Of a stretch of 64,000 nucleotides of DNA, positions 23,517 through 35,734 are shown one piece after another (the stretch's first letter is position 1; every line of letters starts with the position of its first letter). The position numbers and the translations under genes are program-made. The notes beneath the pieces were generated by a model, which saw only the letters and a list, made by a program, of their open reading frames with translations, did not search any database and was not told where the DNA came from. This DNA is from Dipteronia dyeriana (Eukaryota; Streptophyta; Magnoliopsida; Sapindales; Sapindaceae): NCBI GenBank assembly GCA_032871835.1, contig CM065303.1, positions 55,838,597 through 55,902,596 on the forward strand, written 5' to 3'.

Positions 23517-25537
23517 TGTTGATATCATCGCAACTCATAAAAAAATGTAACATTTCTCACCATTTTCCACAAATTTAAAAACATGAAAAACGTGAAACCT
23601 TGTATCTAAAAGCCTGAAATCTGATTTAAAAAAAAAACAAAACAAAAACATGAAACCTTGTATCTATTTAAAACAAAAATTACTGAAACACTCTTTAAAA
23701 ACCTTGTTTTTTTTTTTTAAGAAAAATTATTGCAGCATCTCGAAGGAATATTTCAGCAAAACGTGAAATGTTCCATTTTTCAACGGTTTACTTTTTTATT
23801 TTTCTTCAACATATAAGAGTATCTCAAACATATTACATTAAATTTTACATCAATTTAGTATTAAAAGAGCATCTTAGGAGAATATTTTTACATAAAAAAA
23901 ATCACTCCAATGTTTCACACTAAAATAACATTTTTAAAGAATATTTTTCGAATAAATCTTTAAATTATTATAAAATTTTAAATTTATTAAATGTATAATT
24001 CATAAATATATTAATTAAATTAAATATATATATCAGTATTTATGTTATTTTAAAGATTTCAACAAATCTTTTTTTTTAGGAATATGTATAGTTATAATTA
24101 AGTATGAGATGATTAAATTAATAATTTTAAAAAGTAAAAAGTGACCAATATAACATTTAACAAAAAAAAAATTGGCAGTTTGGCACTAGTTCTCCTGGAA
24201 TGCAAGTTTGCATTTTATCCGACGAATATTTTTTTTAGAAGGTAAACCCATAACTCTCATTAATTAACAAATAATTTGGTTTATTATCTCTGAACACCTG
24301 ATTAAAAGGATATCTACAATCAGGTTTTGTCAATAAATGAAAGTTCAGGAGATTTAATATTTAAAAATAAGTTCATGAGATAAAATATAAACTCGTATAA
24401 AGTTCAAAGGTGACTAGTACCGATAACCCTATTTTTATATGGTAATTATTCAAAAACGTGATTATAATTTATAAATAGTTAAATTTCCTTAAAACAAATC
24501 CCATGTTCTTAGGGGCTCTTAATGATTTTTTTTCCCCTTTTTACTATTCTATGATTATGATGGTGTTGTAAAACCAATCTAAGCTGATATGATTATATGA
24601 ATAATATATCCATTTAACTCTCGGGTAATTAATAAATACAACAATACTCCAATCTCCCTAACCCCTATTATTATTATTATTATTATTTGATATGTACATC
24701 TCCTTATTTGACAGCATTATAATTTTCTCTTTTCTTTTTAATCCATCGTATAGTTGTCTATTTGATCTCTATATAATTAATTATCTCCCTATCGAATTCT
24801 AGAGAACTTTTTATGTGACAATGTAAATGTGGAATTTGATTCATAATCCAATTTTTTTTTTTAATGTTATATAATTGGGGTTTGTGAAATTATCTGGAAA
24901 AACTGCTTACATTTACTTAAAGTATGGTATTTGAAATGGGATGATCAAAGGGTGTACCAGATGACATTTTTTTTCTCCGATGTGACCAGATTGATGGTCA
25001 AAGAAAAAGAGCACATATAGCTTATAGATATGATAATGTTTTACAATAAAGTATTCAAGGCAACTTTTTTCAGTGCTGAAGAAAGTGCTTCACTTTATCA
25101 AAAGGCCTTGTGCCTACCATGAGTCCATCACTAAATATAATAGCAACTCATCACTTTGTGACTGCTGCTTCACTTACAGTTCATGAATCATGAGAGAGAC
25201 AGAATATTAATGATGATGGAATGGTGCACCTGACATGATCTATTTTGTGACACATCTTTTACATCTACATGTTGCTTCTTCTTTTTTCTCTTATTTTCTC
25301 ATTATTTCACTGAACAATAATGCACATTATCCAAAACAATGAACAATAATGCAACTTCATCGGTTTATATACACACCCCCAAAAAAAAATCCAAAATGTT
25401 TGGTTGCAAATTCATAAAAATTGGAATGTGCATTTCCAACCCCACCATTTAAAGAATCAAGTTTCATTTCTCATAAAAGTATAAAACTAACATTTCGTTC
25501 AAATGAGTAAGAATCTACAATGGGACTCACTCACGCA
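23517..25537. other. AT-rich intergenic stretch
   Basis: No gene seen. It contains poly-A/T runs, repeated GAAACCTTGTATCT-like segments (23600-23660), and an (ATT)n microsatellite around 24664-24687. Nothing else is recognisable. Confidence 0.5.
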
Positions 25538-26142
25538 TAGGGATGGCCGGATGGGCGTGGGGCGTGGGGTGTGGGATGGGTGAGGATCCCCCACCTTCAC
25601 CCCATTCCTAAAACCTTATCCCACCCATACCTCCAAACCCTATTTGGGGGAAATGGAGACGGGGGTGTTTGGGGGAAGGTTCCCCTACCCCCTACCCCCA
25701 TCTTTTTTTTTCTATTTTTAATTCTAATTTTTTTTATGATATGAAATCTAAAATTTAAAATTTAAAATTCGATCATTTCAATCGTTCGATTTATCATGTT
25801 TTGATATCCAATCCAATAAATAATCTAAAATATATAATTTATTTAATTTATTTTAAAATTAATATAAATAACCATAATAATAGAGTATTACACCAAAATA
25901 TTTGTAGAGAAGTGGGAGAAATTGGTAAAGAGTAAATGAGTATTAATGTTAAAGTCATTAATTTTTTTAGAAAATAAAAATAAAAATATAAAAATATATA
26001 TTGAAAAATGGGGATCCAACCCCACTTTTATTAAAATAAATAGAGAGGATGGGAGAATAGGACCGCCATCCCATTTAGATTTTAGGGGTAAATTTTACCC
26101 CCAAATAGGGATAGGGCCCTATGGGGCAAATGCCAATCCTCA
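25538..26142. mobile_element. Probable hAT-type MITE with G/C-rich ends
   Basis: The left end reads TAGGGATGGCCGGATGGGC; the right end, reversed, reads TGAGGATTGGCATTTGCCCC, resembling the TAGGGATGGCAAAYGGG termini of plant hAT MITEs. The ends are full of G/C-rich GGGGGT/ACCCCC stretches capable of pairing, while the interior is AT-rich. No convincing 8-bp target duplication was found. Confidence 0.42.
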
Positions 26143-26302
26143 TGTATGTTATGATCTTCCAACATTCATATAGCATTATCATGTTGGACTCCTAATTGTT
26201 AACTTTTCATATCTAAAATTTGAAAAAGTTTTGAACACTAAAACTGTTTTTTCTCGAATACAAAACACTAGAAAATTGGACTAAAAAAAAGAAAAATGAA
26301 AA

Positions 26303-27848
26303 GAACAAATTATATCAAACTCATATGAGGTTTGCTCTTTTATATATGGAAACAATTTTACTTTTAATTAACACTCACCTTCCCTGTCGTGAATATTTGA
26401 CCGTTACAAAATCTGAAAAGACAGAAATATCTCTGATTCATCAAAAATCTAAAATAACTAATTACACAAAATTCTCATGAGGTTTGCTCTTTTACACACA
26501 ACCAACTTTATTGATAATTGACATTCATCTCCCCTATCGTTAGTCAAAATTGGTTAAATTAAATCGTAGATCAATTTTGACTATCAAAACTAAGGATAGT
26601 TTTGTTATTTGAAGAATTATAAATATAATTGAATAAATATTTTAAAATGAAGATTTTTTAAGGTATTTTAAAATAAAGATTAAGTGAAAAAAAACTGTTT
26701 TTAAAATTAAGATTTTTTTTAAAGAAAATTAAGAATTAAAAAAAAACAGATTTTTTCATTAAAAAATGGGACAGTCCAATCTAATTTAAATGAAATTTAA
26801 ATTTAAAAAATTTTAAAAAAATCTTAATACCTTTAACAGTCCGACAGTTCTACCAACAACATGAATCACATTATTTTCCTAATTTGTTCGATCTTCTTCA
26901 TGAGAGATTGAGTCAGATTTAGTCAGTTCGTCAGTTCCACCAACACTACAAATCACAATTCATACCTAATTTGTTTTTTTTTTTATGTTTATTAAAAACT
27001 TTAAAAATTTAACTCTATTTATTTAGAAAACATATTTGTTCTTATTTATACATAGATTTTGAGCTTTTTTCTTTTTCTTTTTTTTTAACAAATTGCATCA
27101 TATTAGGATAGGATTGTGATTTGTGTTGTTGGTGGAACTAGCGAACTGACTCAATTTTAGAAAGAAATCTGACTCAACTCACATGGAAGAGATCAAACAA
27201 ATTAGGAAGGGATTGTGATTTGTATTGTTGATGGAGCTGAAGAACTATTAAAGGTATTAAGATTTTTTGTTAATTTTTTTTTATTTGAAATTTTTTAAAT
27301 TAGATTGGAGTGTCCATTTTTTTAATGACAAATTCCGTTTTTTTAATTCTTAATTTTCAATTAATCTTATTTTTCTTTCCAAAAAAAAATCTTAATTTTG
27401 AAAACAGTTTTCTTTTGTTCACTTAATCTTAATTTTAAAATATCTTAAAAAAATCTCCATTTAAAAATATTTATTCAAAAAAAAATTTAAAAAAAACATA
27501 TATTTAAAATGCGTCAAATGATCACTAAACTATCCTTACTTTTGATAGTCAAAATTGGTCTACAATTTAATTTGACCGACTTTGACTAACAACAAGGGAG
27601 GTGAGTGTTTTTTATCAATAAAGTTGTTTCTATGTATAAAAAAGTAAATCTCAGTAGAGTTTGGTATAATTAGTTATTTTAGATTTTTGGTGAATCAAGG
27701 GTATTTATGTCTTTCATCATTTTTTGACGGTCAACTCTCACACTTAACGGTTAAACCTTAATGGTAGGAGAGGTTAGTGTCAATTAACGATAAAGTTGTT
27801 TCCACGTTTAAAAGAGCAAACCTCGGAGAAGTTTGGTGTAATTTGTTC
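26303..27848. repeat. 1.55-kb long inverted repeat (foldback element)
   Basis: The stretch begins GAACAAATTATATCAAACT and ends with the reverse complement of GAACAAATTACACCAAACT. Pairing continues almost to the centre near 27.08 kb, so each arm is roughly 700-770 bp. Each arm contains two related blocks with GAGGTTTGCTCTTTTA followed by CAACTTTAT and CTCACCTCCC, so the arms are internally duplicated too. Near the centre both arms hold CCACCAACA-type sequence (GTTCCACCAACACTACAAATC and its complement). There is no coding content. Termini with GAACAAATTA do not match a superfamily I can name. Confidence 0.88.
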
Positions 27849-27913
27849 AATTGAAAAACCAAATAGTTGTAGAATATGACATTTTTTCAAATTTTGTTTA
27901 CAAGTAGGTTAAA

Positions 27914-28285
27914 TGCCCGTTTGGAAGAGTTTTTGTACCGGTTAAATAAGTTTTTTAATTAAAAAAAGTTTTTTAAAAAAAAAAATTGATTGATTATCAT
28001 TCGGTAGAGCTTTTGAATTATTAAAAAGTTGTTTTACGTTTACTTGAAAAAACACAAATTTTAGGCTTTTCCAATTAGATATTTTTGAAATTTTTTATTA
28101 ACACTAAAACGTCTAATATAGCCATATCATTTAAAATAGTTTTTGAGTAGTTTGGTAATCCAACCATTTTGAAAAAGATTTTTCTAATTAACAATCAAAC
28201 GACCAACATCTTCTCATTAAAAGCTTTACTTGTAGAATGTTGACTCTTAAAAGATCTATTTGAAGAAACTCTTCCAAACAGAATC
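27914..28285. mobile_element. Small MITE
   Basis: Ends are GCCCGTTTGGAAGAGTTTTT on the left and, reversed, ATTCTGTTTGGAAGAGTTTC on the right, with TAAA on both outer sides. The length of about 370 bp with no coding content fits a MITE; GTTTGGA-containing ends are common in hAT and Harbinger MITEs. The short repeated TAAA does not settle which. Confidence 0.6.
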
Positions 28286-28857
28286 TAAATTAAGCTTGTC
28301 ATCCACACAAAACTTTAGATCAAAATTCATTAAAATTGATTGATTTCATCAAAGTTCTTACTCAATATTAAAATGAACGACTCTTAAGAAAATCTATTAT
28401 ATATATAAAATAGTGGATAGTCTTACTACCCAGAAAACTAATCTATTGGTTTTGGCTTTCATTGGTATATATTCCAACACTGATTCCAGGTAAAAAAATA
28501 TAAACTCCCTATTAGTGCTATTTCCTTTTCTTTTCTTTTTTCAATATAAGATTCATCTAATCTTATTGAGCTTCATAAGTAGATTTGAGATTAAAAAGTG
28601 CTATTATTTATTTATTTATTTTTAAAGCTTTTTGTTATTGGTATGATTTGAGTTGTTGATTTTGGAATCATCTGTCCAAACCCTAAGTTCGTCCATATAC
28701 CAACCGAAGGCTAATAACATATTAGTTAATTCCAAAAGTCACAATGGTACTTTTTATATATAATTGGAAATTTTGTAATTGACACCGCCCCTATATAATT
28801 CACCCTTGTTTTTAATAATTAATTATCACTATACGTCTTTGCCCATTTATAAATTCT

Positions 28858-28932
28858 TGCTATATATATCGGAGTTGAAACCCCAGGAAAACAGTGTCCA
28901 AGTTTAACATACACTCTCTCTCTCTCTCTCTC
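28858..28932 (+). promoter_or_regulatory. Probable core promoter and leader of the purple acid phosphatase
   Basis: A TATATATAT box lies about 100 bp before the ATG at 28970. A (CT)n run at 28913-28932 between them resembles the pyrimidine patches common in plant 5' leaders. No phosphate-starvation P1BS site (GNATATNC) was found by eye between 28000 and 28970. Confidence 0.55.
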
Positions 28933-28969
28933 GTGCATTAATCGGTTAAGGCTTCTCTCTTCCATTACC

Positions 28970-31656
28970 ATGGCTTCTCTCTGGAACAAAACCATGATTA
29001 TTGCAAATCTTATTATGTTGAACTGGTGTGTTGTTGTTCCTCCCTCCACGGCTGAGCTTCCGCGATTCGATCACACCGCCGCCAAAGCCGATGGATCTCT
29101 TAGTTTTCTGGTCATCGGAGATTGGGGAAGAAAAGGAGGTTATAATCAAACTGAAGTTGCATATCAGGTTAATTAATTATTAATTACTAACTCTTAATTA
29201 AAGAATTAATGCACATCATCTTTTGATGCTTTAAAACGTTTATCAACCCATGTTTGCATTTCATTTAACACTTGAGTTAATTGTACATGTTTTGCACGTA
29301 AAAGCTTGTGTTTCAAAGCTGGTGTTTCTTCATTTTACTCCATTATGTCATAAAACTTGTTTATACAAAACTTTTCTTCTAAATATCGTGAGTGACTAAA
29401 AGTTACTACCTACTTTAATTTAGAACATCGATCTTTCACTATTAATCTATTATATATTTCTTGATATCAAAAAATTTAAATAGATGATATAACTCTTCTT
29501 AAAACACCATAGCTAGGTAATTTCAAATCAATGAGATATATTTTTGTTTATGTATATAAAATTCTACTTCTTAAAGTGACACATATATATGTACAAAATC
29601 TTTCTAAGAATTATATTATATTTTATATATTTTAATAATAAAAATAGTATCTAACTGGAACATAACATTCTGGGGGGAATCTGGACTGCTTGGTATAAAA
29701 GCCAATGTTTATGGTAGGTAGCATCCAATGAAATCATGACAAGTCATCATTAGTCGATTTCAAAGATTATAATTTTATCTCTTATTTTGTAATTTGTAAA
29801 TTGTAAGGGAGTATAATTCCATGCAGATGCCATATCCCATTGCTCATTTATGGTCTGCTAAAACAGTGGGGCATACTACATGTGATGGAATATTGTCACC
29901 ATTTCTTTCATTATTGGCTATAAGACAAATCATTTTAAACCCTATTCAAACCAAAGTTGGTGCACAATATATAAATATAAACCAAACTATACTTTTTGTT
30001 TCATAGAAAGCTAATATTCTTTTTTTTCTTTTTCCTAGGTGAACAAAAATTAAGAATTCTATTGCAATTTTAAAATAATTGGGGATATATCCATGTACTT
30101 TAATTTATTCATATTTTGAGTTGATTAATTTACTAATTACCTTACATTTTTTTTTTTTTTATGTATTCATCAGATGGGAATAATCGGAGAGAAATTGGAA
30201 ATTGATTTCATAATCTCCACCGGAGATAACTTTTATGACGATGGATTGACCGGTGTGGATGATGATGCATTTTTTGAATCATTTGTCAATATCTATACAG
30301 CACCTGCCTTGCAAAAACAGTGGTATAACGGTAATATTATATCTAAACCATCAAATTATTCCAATATAATGACGACATTTGAAATTTAACAATCAAAGCA
30401 ATCTAGATCAACAATGTGAAGGTTGCAACAAAAGTTGTCTTGATTACGATATTCATGACCATGACAACTTTGGTTACGCATATTTCTATATTATTGATCT
30501 TATCTCAATCCGGATTTTAAAAAATGTATGTGTTTGGATATAATATTATTATTATTAACATGCGGTCAAAGAACACAACTTTTGTATTCTCTTATCTAAA
30601 ACCATATTAACATTTTACTAATTGAAATAAAAGCAATAATATTTTTGAATGTATGGCAGTACTTGGCAACCATGATTATAGAGGTGATGTGGAGGCTCAG
30701 TTGAGTCCTATACTGAGAGAAATAGACAGCAGATGGGTTTGCTTGAGGTCTTTTATTGTTAATGCTGGTAAACCAACACAATCTTCCCAATTTCCAATTT
30801 CCCATGCACCCAATGTCTCTGACTCTGACGATGGAGCATTATATTCTTGTTTTATTTTCGCAGAAATTGCAGAATTCATCTTCGTGGATACAACTCCTTT
30901 TATTGATAAGTACTTCACTGAGTCAGAGGACCATGTCTATGATTGGAGTGGCATTGAGCCTCGACACAATTACCTTGCACAACTCCTAAACGTAATTTAA
31001 TTAATTTCCTTTTTTACAGTAATTATAAACCCACAAATCAAATCATTTCTGTTAATTTTCTATAATAATAGGATGTGGATTCAGCTTTAAGAGAATCAAC
31101 AGCAAAATGGAAGATAGTAGTAGGTCATCATACAATCAAAAGCGCCGGTCATCATGGTAACACACGAGAACTTGCACGCCAACTTCTCCCGGTTCTTCAG
31201 GTAAATTGTTACATGCTTAAATTAAAGTTGGTTTAGTTTAACCCAATAAATTATGTAATTATAAAAATATCATTTTCAATCTTCAGGCAAATGAGGTCGA
31301 TCTTTACATTAATGGCCATGACCATTGCTTGGAACACATTAGTAGCTCTGAGAGGTAATTAACTTAATATAAGAAAGTAATTAATTATGAATAGAAGCAA
31401 TTTCTTATTAATTTTATAATTATCAATTATGCGCAGTGGAATTCAATATTTAACAAGCGGAGGAGGGTCAAAAGCATGGAGGGGAGATGTGAGTTGGTGG
31501 AAGCCACGTCATGAAATGAAGTTTTATTACGACGGACAAGGCTTCATGTCGATCAAAATAACTCAAACAGAAGTTGATATAGCCTTTTATGATGCTTTTG
31601 GCAATGTGATGCATAAATGGAGCACTTCAAAACACCTTTACGTCTCTGCTATTTAA
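28970..31656 (+). CDS. Purple acid phosphatase, low-molecular-weight type
   Basis: Secreted Fe/Zn- or Fe/Mn-type metallophosphatase that releases phosphate from organic esters; plant low-molecular-weight members (the PAP3/8/17 group) also show peroxidase activity. Exons: 28970-29167, 30174-30330, 30660-30767, 30864-30991, 31072-31200, 31287-31354 and 31437-31656. All are GT-AG, total 1008 nt, 335 aa, close to the usual ~335-340 aa. An N-terminal hydrophobic signal ([14 protein letters not shown]) precedes the mature domain. The five metal-binding motifs are present in order: GDWG (Asp51), GDNFY (Asp84, Tyr87), GNHD (Asn122), VVGHH (His216) and GHDH (His251/His253). No disruption was seen. A decayed exon of a second copy lies downstream at 33319-33488, so the locus was once tandemly duplicated. 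Confidence 0.95.
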
Positions 31657-33318
31657 TGCCATCTATACAACTTTACATTATTCAACCTTTCGATCCGCTG
31701 AAATTAGTAGGGTGGTGTATCAATTTGTAAGATTTTTCATTCAACAAAATTGAAAAGTTCCGGTCACTTTGTTGGCTTAGTTGTTGCTAGTTGGCATAGT
31801 GTCAAATCATGGCATTAATTTGTAACATTACTGATTAAAGATGAGGGGCTAACCCATGGGGACCGGCCTTGTAATCAACAATTTGGCTGTTATATATAAG
31901 CCATATAGGCGAATATTCATAATTCCCTTGTACTATAAAAGAAAATTATAAGTTTAATGTTTTTTGTCTACGTTTCCGTTTTATGCCCTTTAATAAGTTG
32001 TGGGTTTTTTGAGGTGTAAAATAGAGAGAAAATAATAAAAGTCATCGATCATCGATTTGATTTGTTTGTGGAGATCGATGATGTACAGTTACGTGATCTT
32101 ATACGTTGGACCAATGAAAATGCAGCAGATCGAATCGATCATATAACTTTCAGGACTGACGTCATTGCTAATAATAATTCAACTTAATTATCTAATTGAA
32201 TATGTATGTGACACGTTGACATACCTAGATTCGTCAATTAACTGAGCTATCTTAGTATCCATTGGCATCTTATATATAATAATTCAGAAATTAATCCACT
32301 TTACTTACGAGTCTGACTCTTCCCAATATCGTTAATTATTGTAATATTTAAAATAAATAAATAAAAATAATCACCCCTTAATTTTCCCTCTGTTTTGATC
32401 AACTCATTACTCATCGACCCCCAACTAAAAAGAAAAATGTTCCAAGTCATCACGTCACTCACATGCTTGTTGGTTGAATGGTTGCTTTGAATTGAAATAA
32501 AACACAAACTTTTGATTAAATGCATGGTGGAGACTGGAGAGACCATAAATTGATTTGTCACAAACTAAACCAGGGACATTTTTAAATGCATTATCACTTC
32601 ATTGTTTGAATGTTGATAGCTACATCCTGCTCCTATAAATAAATTATTAATTGTATTATTGGTGGGCATATCCCAAACGCATCTTTTCATTTTGCAACAC
32701 CAATATTCATCCAAGTAAAGTATAGTCTTATATTGATTTTGATATAACAACCGCGAAAGGGATTCTACTTAAGCCTACAATTTTTTTTTACTTAAAATTC
32801 AACTTAAATAATTAATGGGGAATGATTTCTACTGTTGTATTATTTACCACATCATCTCATCATATATATATATATATAACAATTATAAAATCATTTGAGA
32901 TAGATTTTCAAGTAAAACTTTTATATTAAACACTTAAAACCGTAGCAATCTCTCTAATTGAATATATAATAATTAGTTGAGTTTCAATTGAAATTTTAAT
33001 ATGAATCAACTAATTGGTATAATTAAAAGTCGAGTATAATAGCATAAGTAAACATTAACTTGTCTAAGAAAGTGGTCTCCATTCATTAATAACATCAATA
33101 CAACAACTTTTGACTTTTAATCTCATATCATGATAATATTAATCAAATATCAATACATTTTGTTGCTTATTCGAGCTTGAATGACCTAATAATATGTTGC
33201 TATGTAATGATTCCATATCATATAGCAAAACTATTAGCGTATTCAAAAATTGAATTATTTATATATTCAATTCAACCTAATCAATCAATTTTGATAGATT
33301 TAATATAATTATTTGTAG
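31657..33318. other. Intergenic, downstream of the phosphatase
   Basis: Contains the likely 3' untranslated region and AT-rich sequence with a short (TA)n run near 32862-32878. No gene is recognisable; short open frames at 32301-32750 look like chance. Confidence 0.5.
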
Positions 33319-33488
33319 ATGGGAGTAATCAGAAAGAAATTAGACATAGATTTTGTGATATCAGCTAACAACCGGGGATATATGTATATATTATGAAAAT
33401 GGGTTGACAGGAGTGGATGATCCGGCATTCAATGACTCGTTTGTACACATCTACACTCCCCCAAGCTTCCAAAAACATTGTTACAATG
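33319..33488 (+). pseudogene. Purple acid phosphatase exon 2 relic
   Basis: After a TTTGTAG acceptor the sequence reads MGVIRKKLDIDFVIS, then is disturbed by roughly 13 extra bases where the metal-binding GDNFY segment should be. It resumes as NGLTGVDDPAFNDSFVHIYT and ends at a TACAATG|GTAATT donor equivalent to that of the intact gene's exon 2. The other exons are missing. It is therefore a single surviving exon of a tandem duplicate, unable to encode an enzyme. Confidence 0.85.
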
Positions 33489-34242
33489 GTAATTAAATAA
33501 AAATTACACATTCTTATGCTTTCTAAAACTCCTTCTCCAATAAAAAATGAATTTTGAAAAGCATGAAAGGAATTGAATTAAATCCAAAATAGGATTAAAA
33601 AGAAAAGGAAAAAAAAAAAAAAACAATTTCCAGCATGCCAAGCGTCAATGCTATCTAGCCAGCACACGATTGTAGGCTTGTAGCAGTAGCAAGTGCCAAT
33701 GTTCGACGCCTAGTGCCCTGCTACCCGAGAGCAATGTAAGTGCTAGCACGGCACTTGCTAGTCCCAAAGGTTATTATGTTGGTGCCGTAGCCAAAATGGC
33801 GCTATGGCATTGATTTTTCTGAAAATTTACGACAACTTTTTTCAACAATTTCCAAAATTCAAGAAAATGAGAAGCAATCTAATGCACAACACAATCTAAC
33901 CGCATCTATCCATAAAATCATGATATCAAAAAATATTTGAATAGATTTTTCATTATGTACTTAAAAATTCTGGGGTTGAATTCTCGTATTACAACAAGAA
34001 AATATTGAGTGTTGTTGATGTTTTGAGTGTTGTCTTACATGTTACGGACTCCAAAATTATTGTATCATCATCAACTCCATTATAATGAAAATTCTTGGTC
34101 AATATCCCCATTAATTTATAGATTAGTTAAGAGATTTTATGTGGTCCTAACGATATTATACATTTGTATTATTATATGGTCGGTTCTGATTTTTTAGAGG
34201 TTCGGATGAAATTCTAAAATGTACCCCTTATTTATATTAATA

Positions 34243-34290
<48 letters not shown>

Positions 34291-35734
34291 GTTTTCATAT
34301 ATTTAATCCGAAAATGATAATTTCATTAAAGATAAAATAATATTATATAATAAATACATTTATTATATAGACAAATAAATTTCTCATATAACTCAAATAA
34401 AATTTGGTTAGAAGTACAGCATTATTTATTAATATGAATAGTGTACATCAAAATTGTTACTAATAGGCTAATAGCTTACAAAATTTTAAAATATAGACCG
34501 CTCGTAAGAATCAAAGTGAAATGAAACAATAAAACATGTCAAGCAATTGGATTCAACAAATCGCATTTTTTTTCCCGGTAAATGCAATTAAATGATATAT
34601 TAGGAAAAATGATTTCAAGAGTAAAAGAGTACAACATCGGTCATTAAGCTCCTACAAACAAAGGAAACAAAACAATGTTTTCAATAATGAAATTGAACTC
34701 ATGAAAAAATATGCAATTAAAAAGGGGTGTTTGTGAAGCCATCTGTACATTTTATCAAAAACTCTTGTCTAGTTTATGCAAGTAAAATATGTAACTCATC
34801 ACAACACACATTTTCTTTTGCAGATGATACATTTAGTTCAAAACTCTGAAAATGCCTCTAGAGTCTAGAGTAACAATTCGTGTTTATCTATCATGTTCAT
34901 TAATAATGTTACATATCATCTATTTACACTTATAACAACTTTAATTACGTAAAAAATTCTTCATTGTGAGAATTAGTAGTAAAGTTAGTTAGTGAAGGCA
35001 TGTAGCCAATTTTGTTATCGAGTGAGTTGTTATCACAGCTAGATGTACATAGGATTACAAACCCAATCGTGAATAAAAATCAGTATTATGAATTTAAAAC
35101 AAAGTCCCTCTCTCTTTTCTTCTAAATCTCTCTTTCATTCTAGACTCTTCTTTTCAGATTTCCTCCATTGATTGTAATGGTTACCTCCAACGTTTGCCAT
35201 TACAAGGAAGTGAGAAAATGAAAAGGTGCAAGGAAGGGAAATTTTCTACAGATTCTTTTCTTTTTTATTTCATTTTTTTAATATTTTTAAAGATCTTATT
35301 TCTTCTTCTTCTTCTTCTTCTTCTTTTTGTGAAACATACAGATTTTATTTCTTCAATTTCTTTTAATTTTTATTGTAAATTTATTTCTTATTTTTATTAT
35401 TAATTTTTATTTTTAATAGTTTAAAATTAACTATTTAAAAAAGTAAAGGCAAATAAGACTTTTTCAAACAAAGCAAAAGGATATTTTCGACTTTTCCTAT
35501 TCAAATCTCACTGGACTGTTAAAAGAGATGGAAGTCAACTCTGAACAGGAGGGTCTACAGCAATTAAGTCAATTAGTTGGATAATATGCCTTTTTAAAAA
35601 AAAAACCCAGGGTATATTACTGCAATTAACCCTTCGAAAATATACATGCTTGCAGATTATAATACAAAAATATTAGTGAGAAAATGGATGTAACGTCAAC
35701 ACGGTTGTATCTAACTTGCAAATAAAAATCCTTC
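33489..35734. other. Intergenic, no gene recognised
   Basis: AT-rich, with a long (TA)n tract around 34248-34288 and a (CTT)n tract around 35299-35333. A more G/C-balanced patch at 33640-33800 repeats GCCAATG/AGTGCC-type words but encodes nothing recognisable. The last part is probably the 3' flank of the oxygenase gene on the minus strand. Confidence 0.5.

Noticed and set aside
32666..32673. GCATATCC, a match to the phosphate-response P1BS site GNATATNC
   Set aside because: It lies about 1 kb downstream of the phosphatase stop codon and a single 8-mer is expected by chance; no such site was seen in the upstream kilobase.
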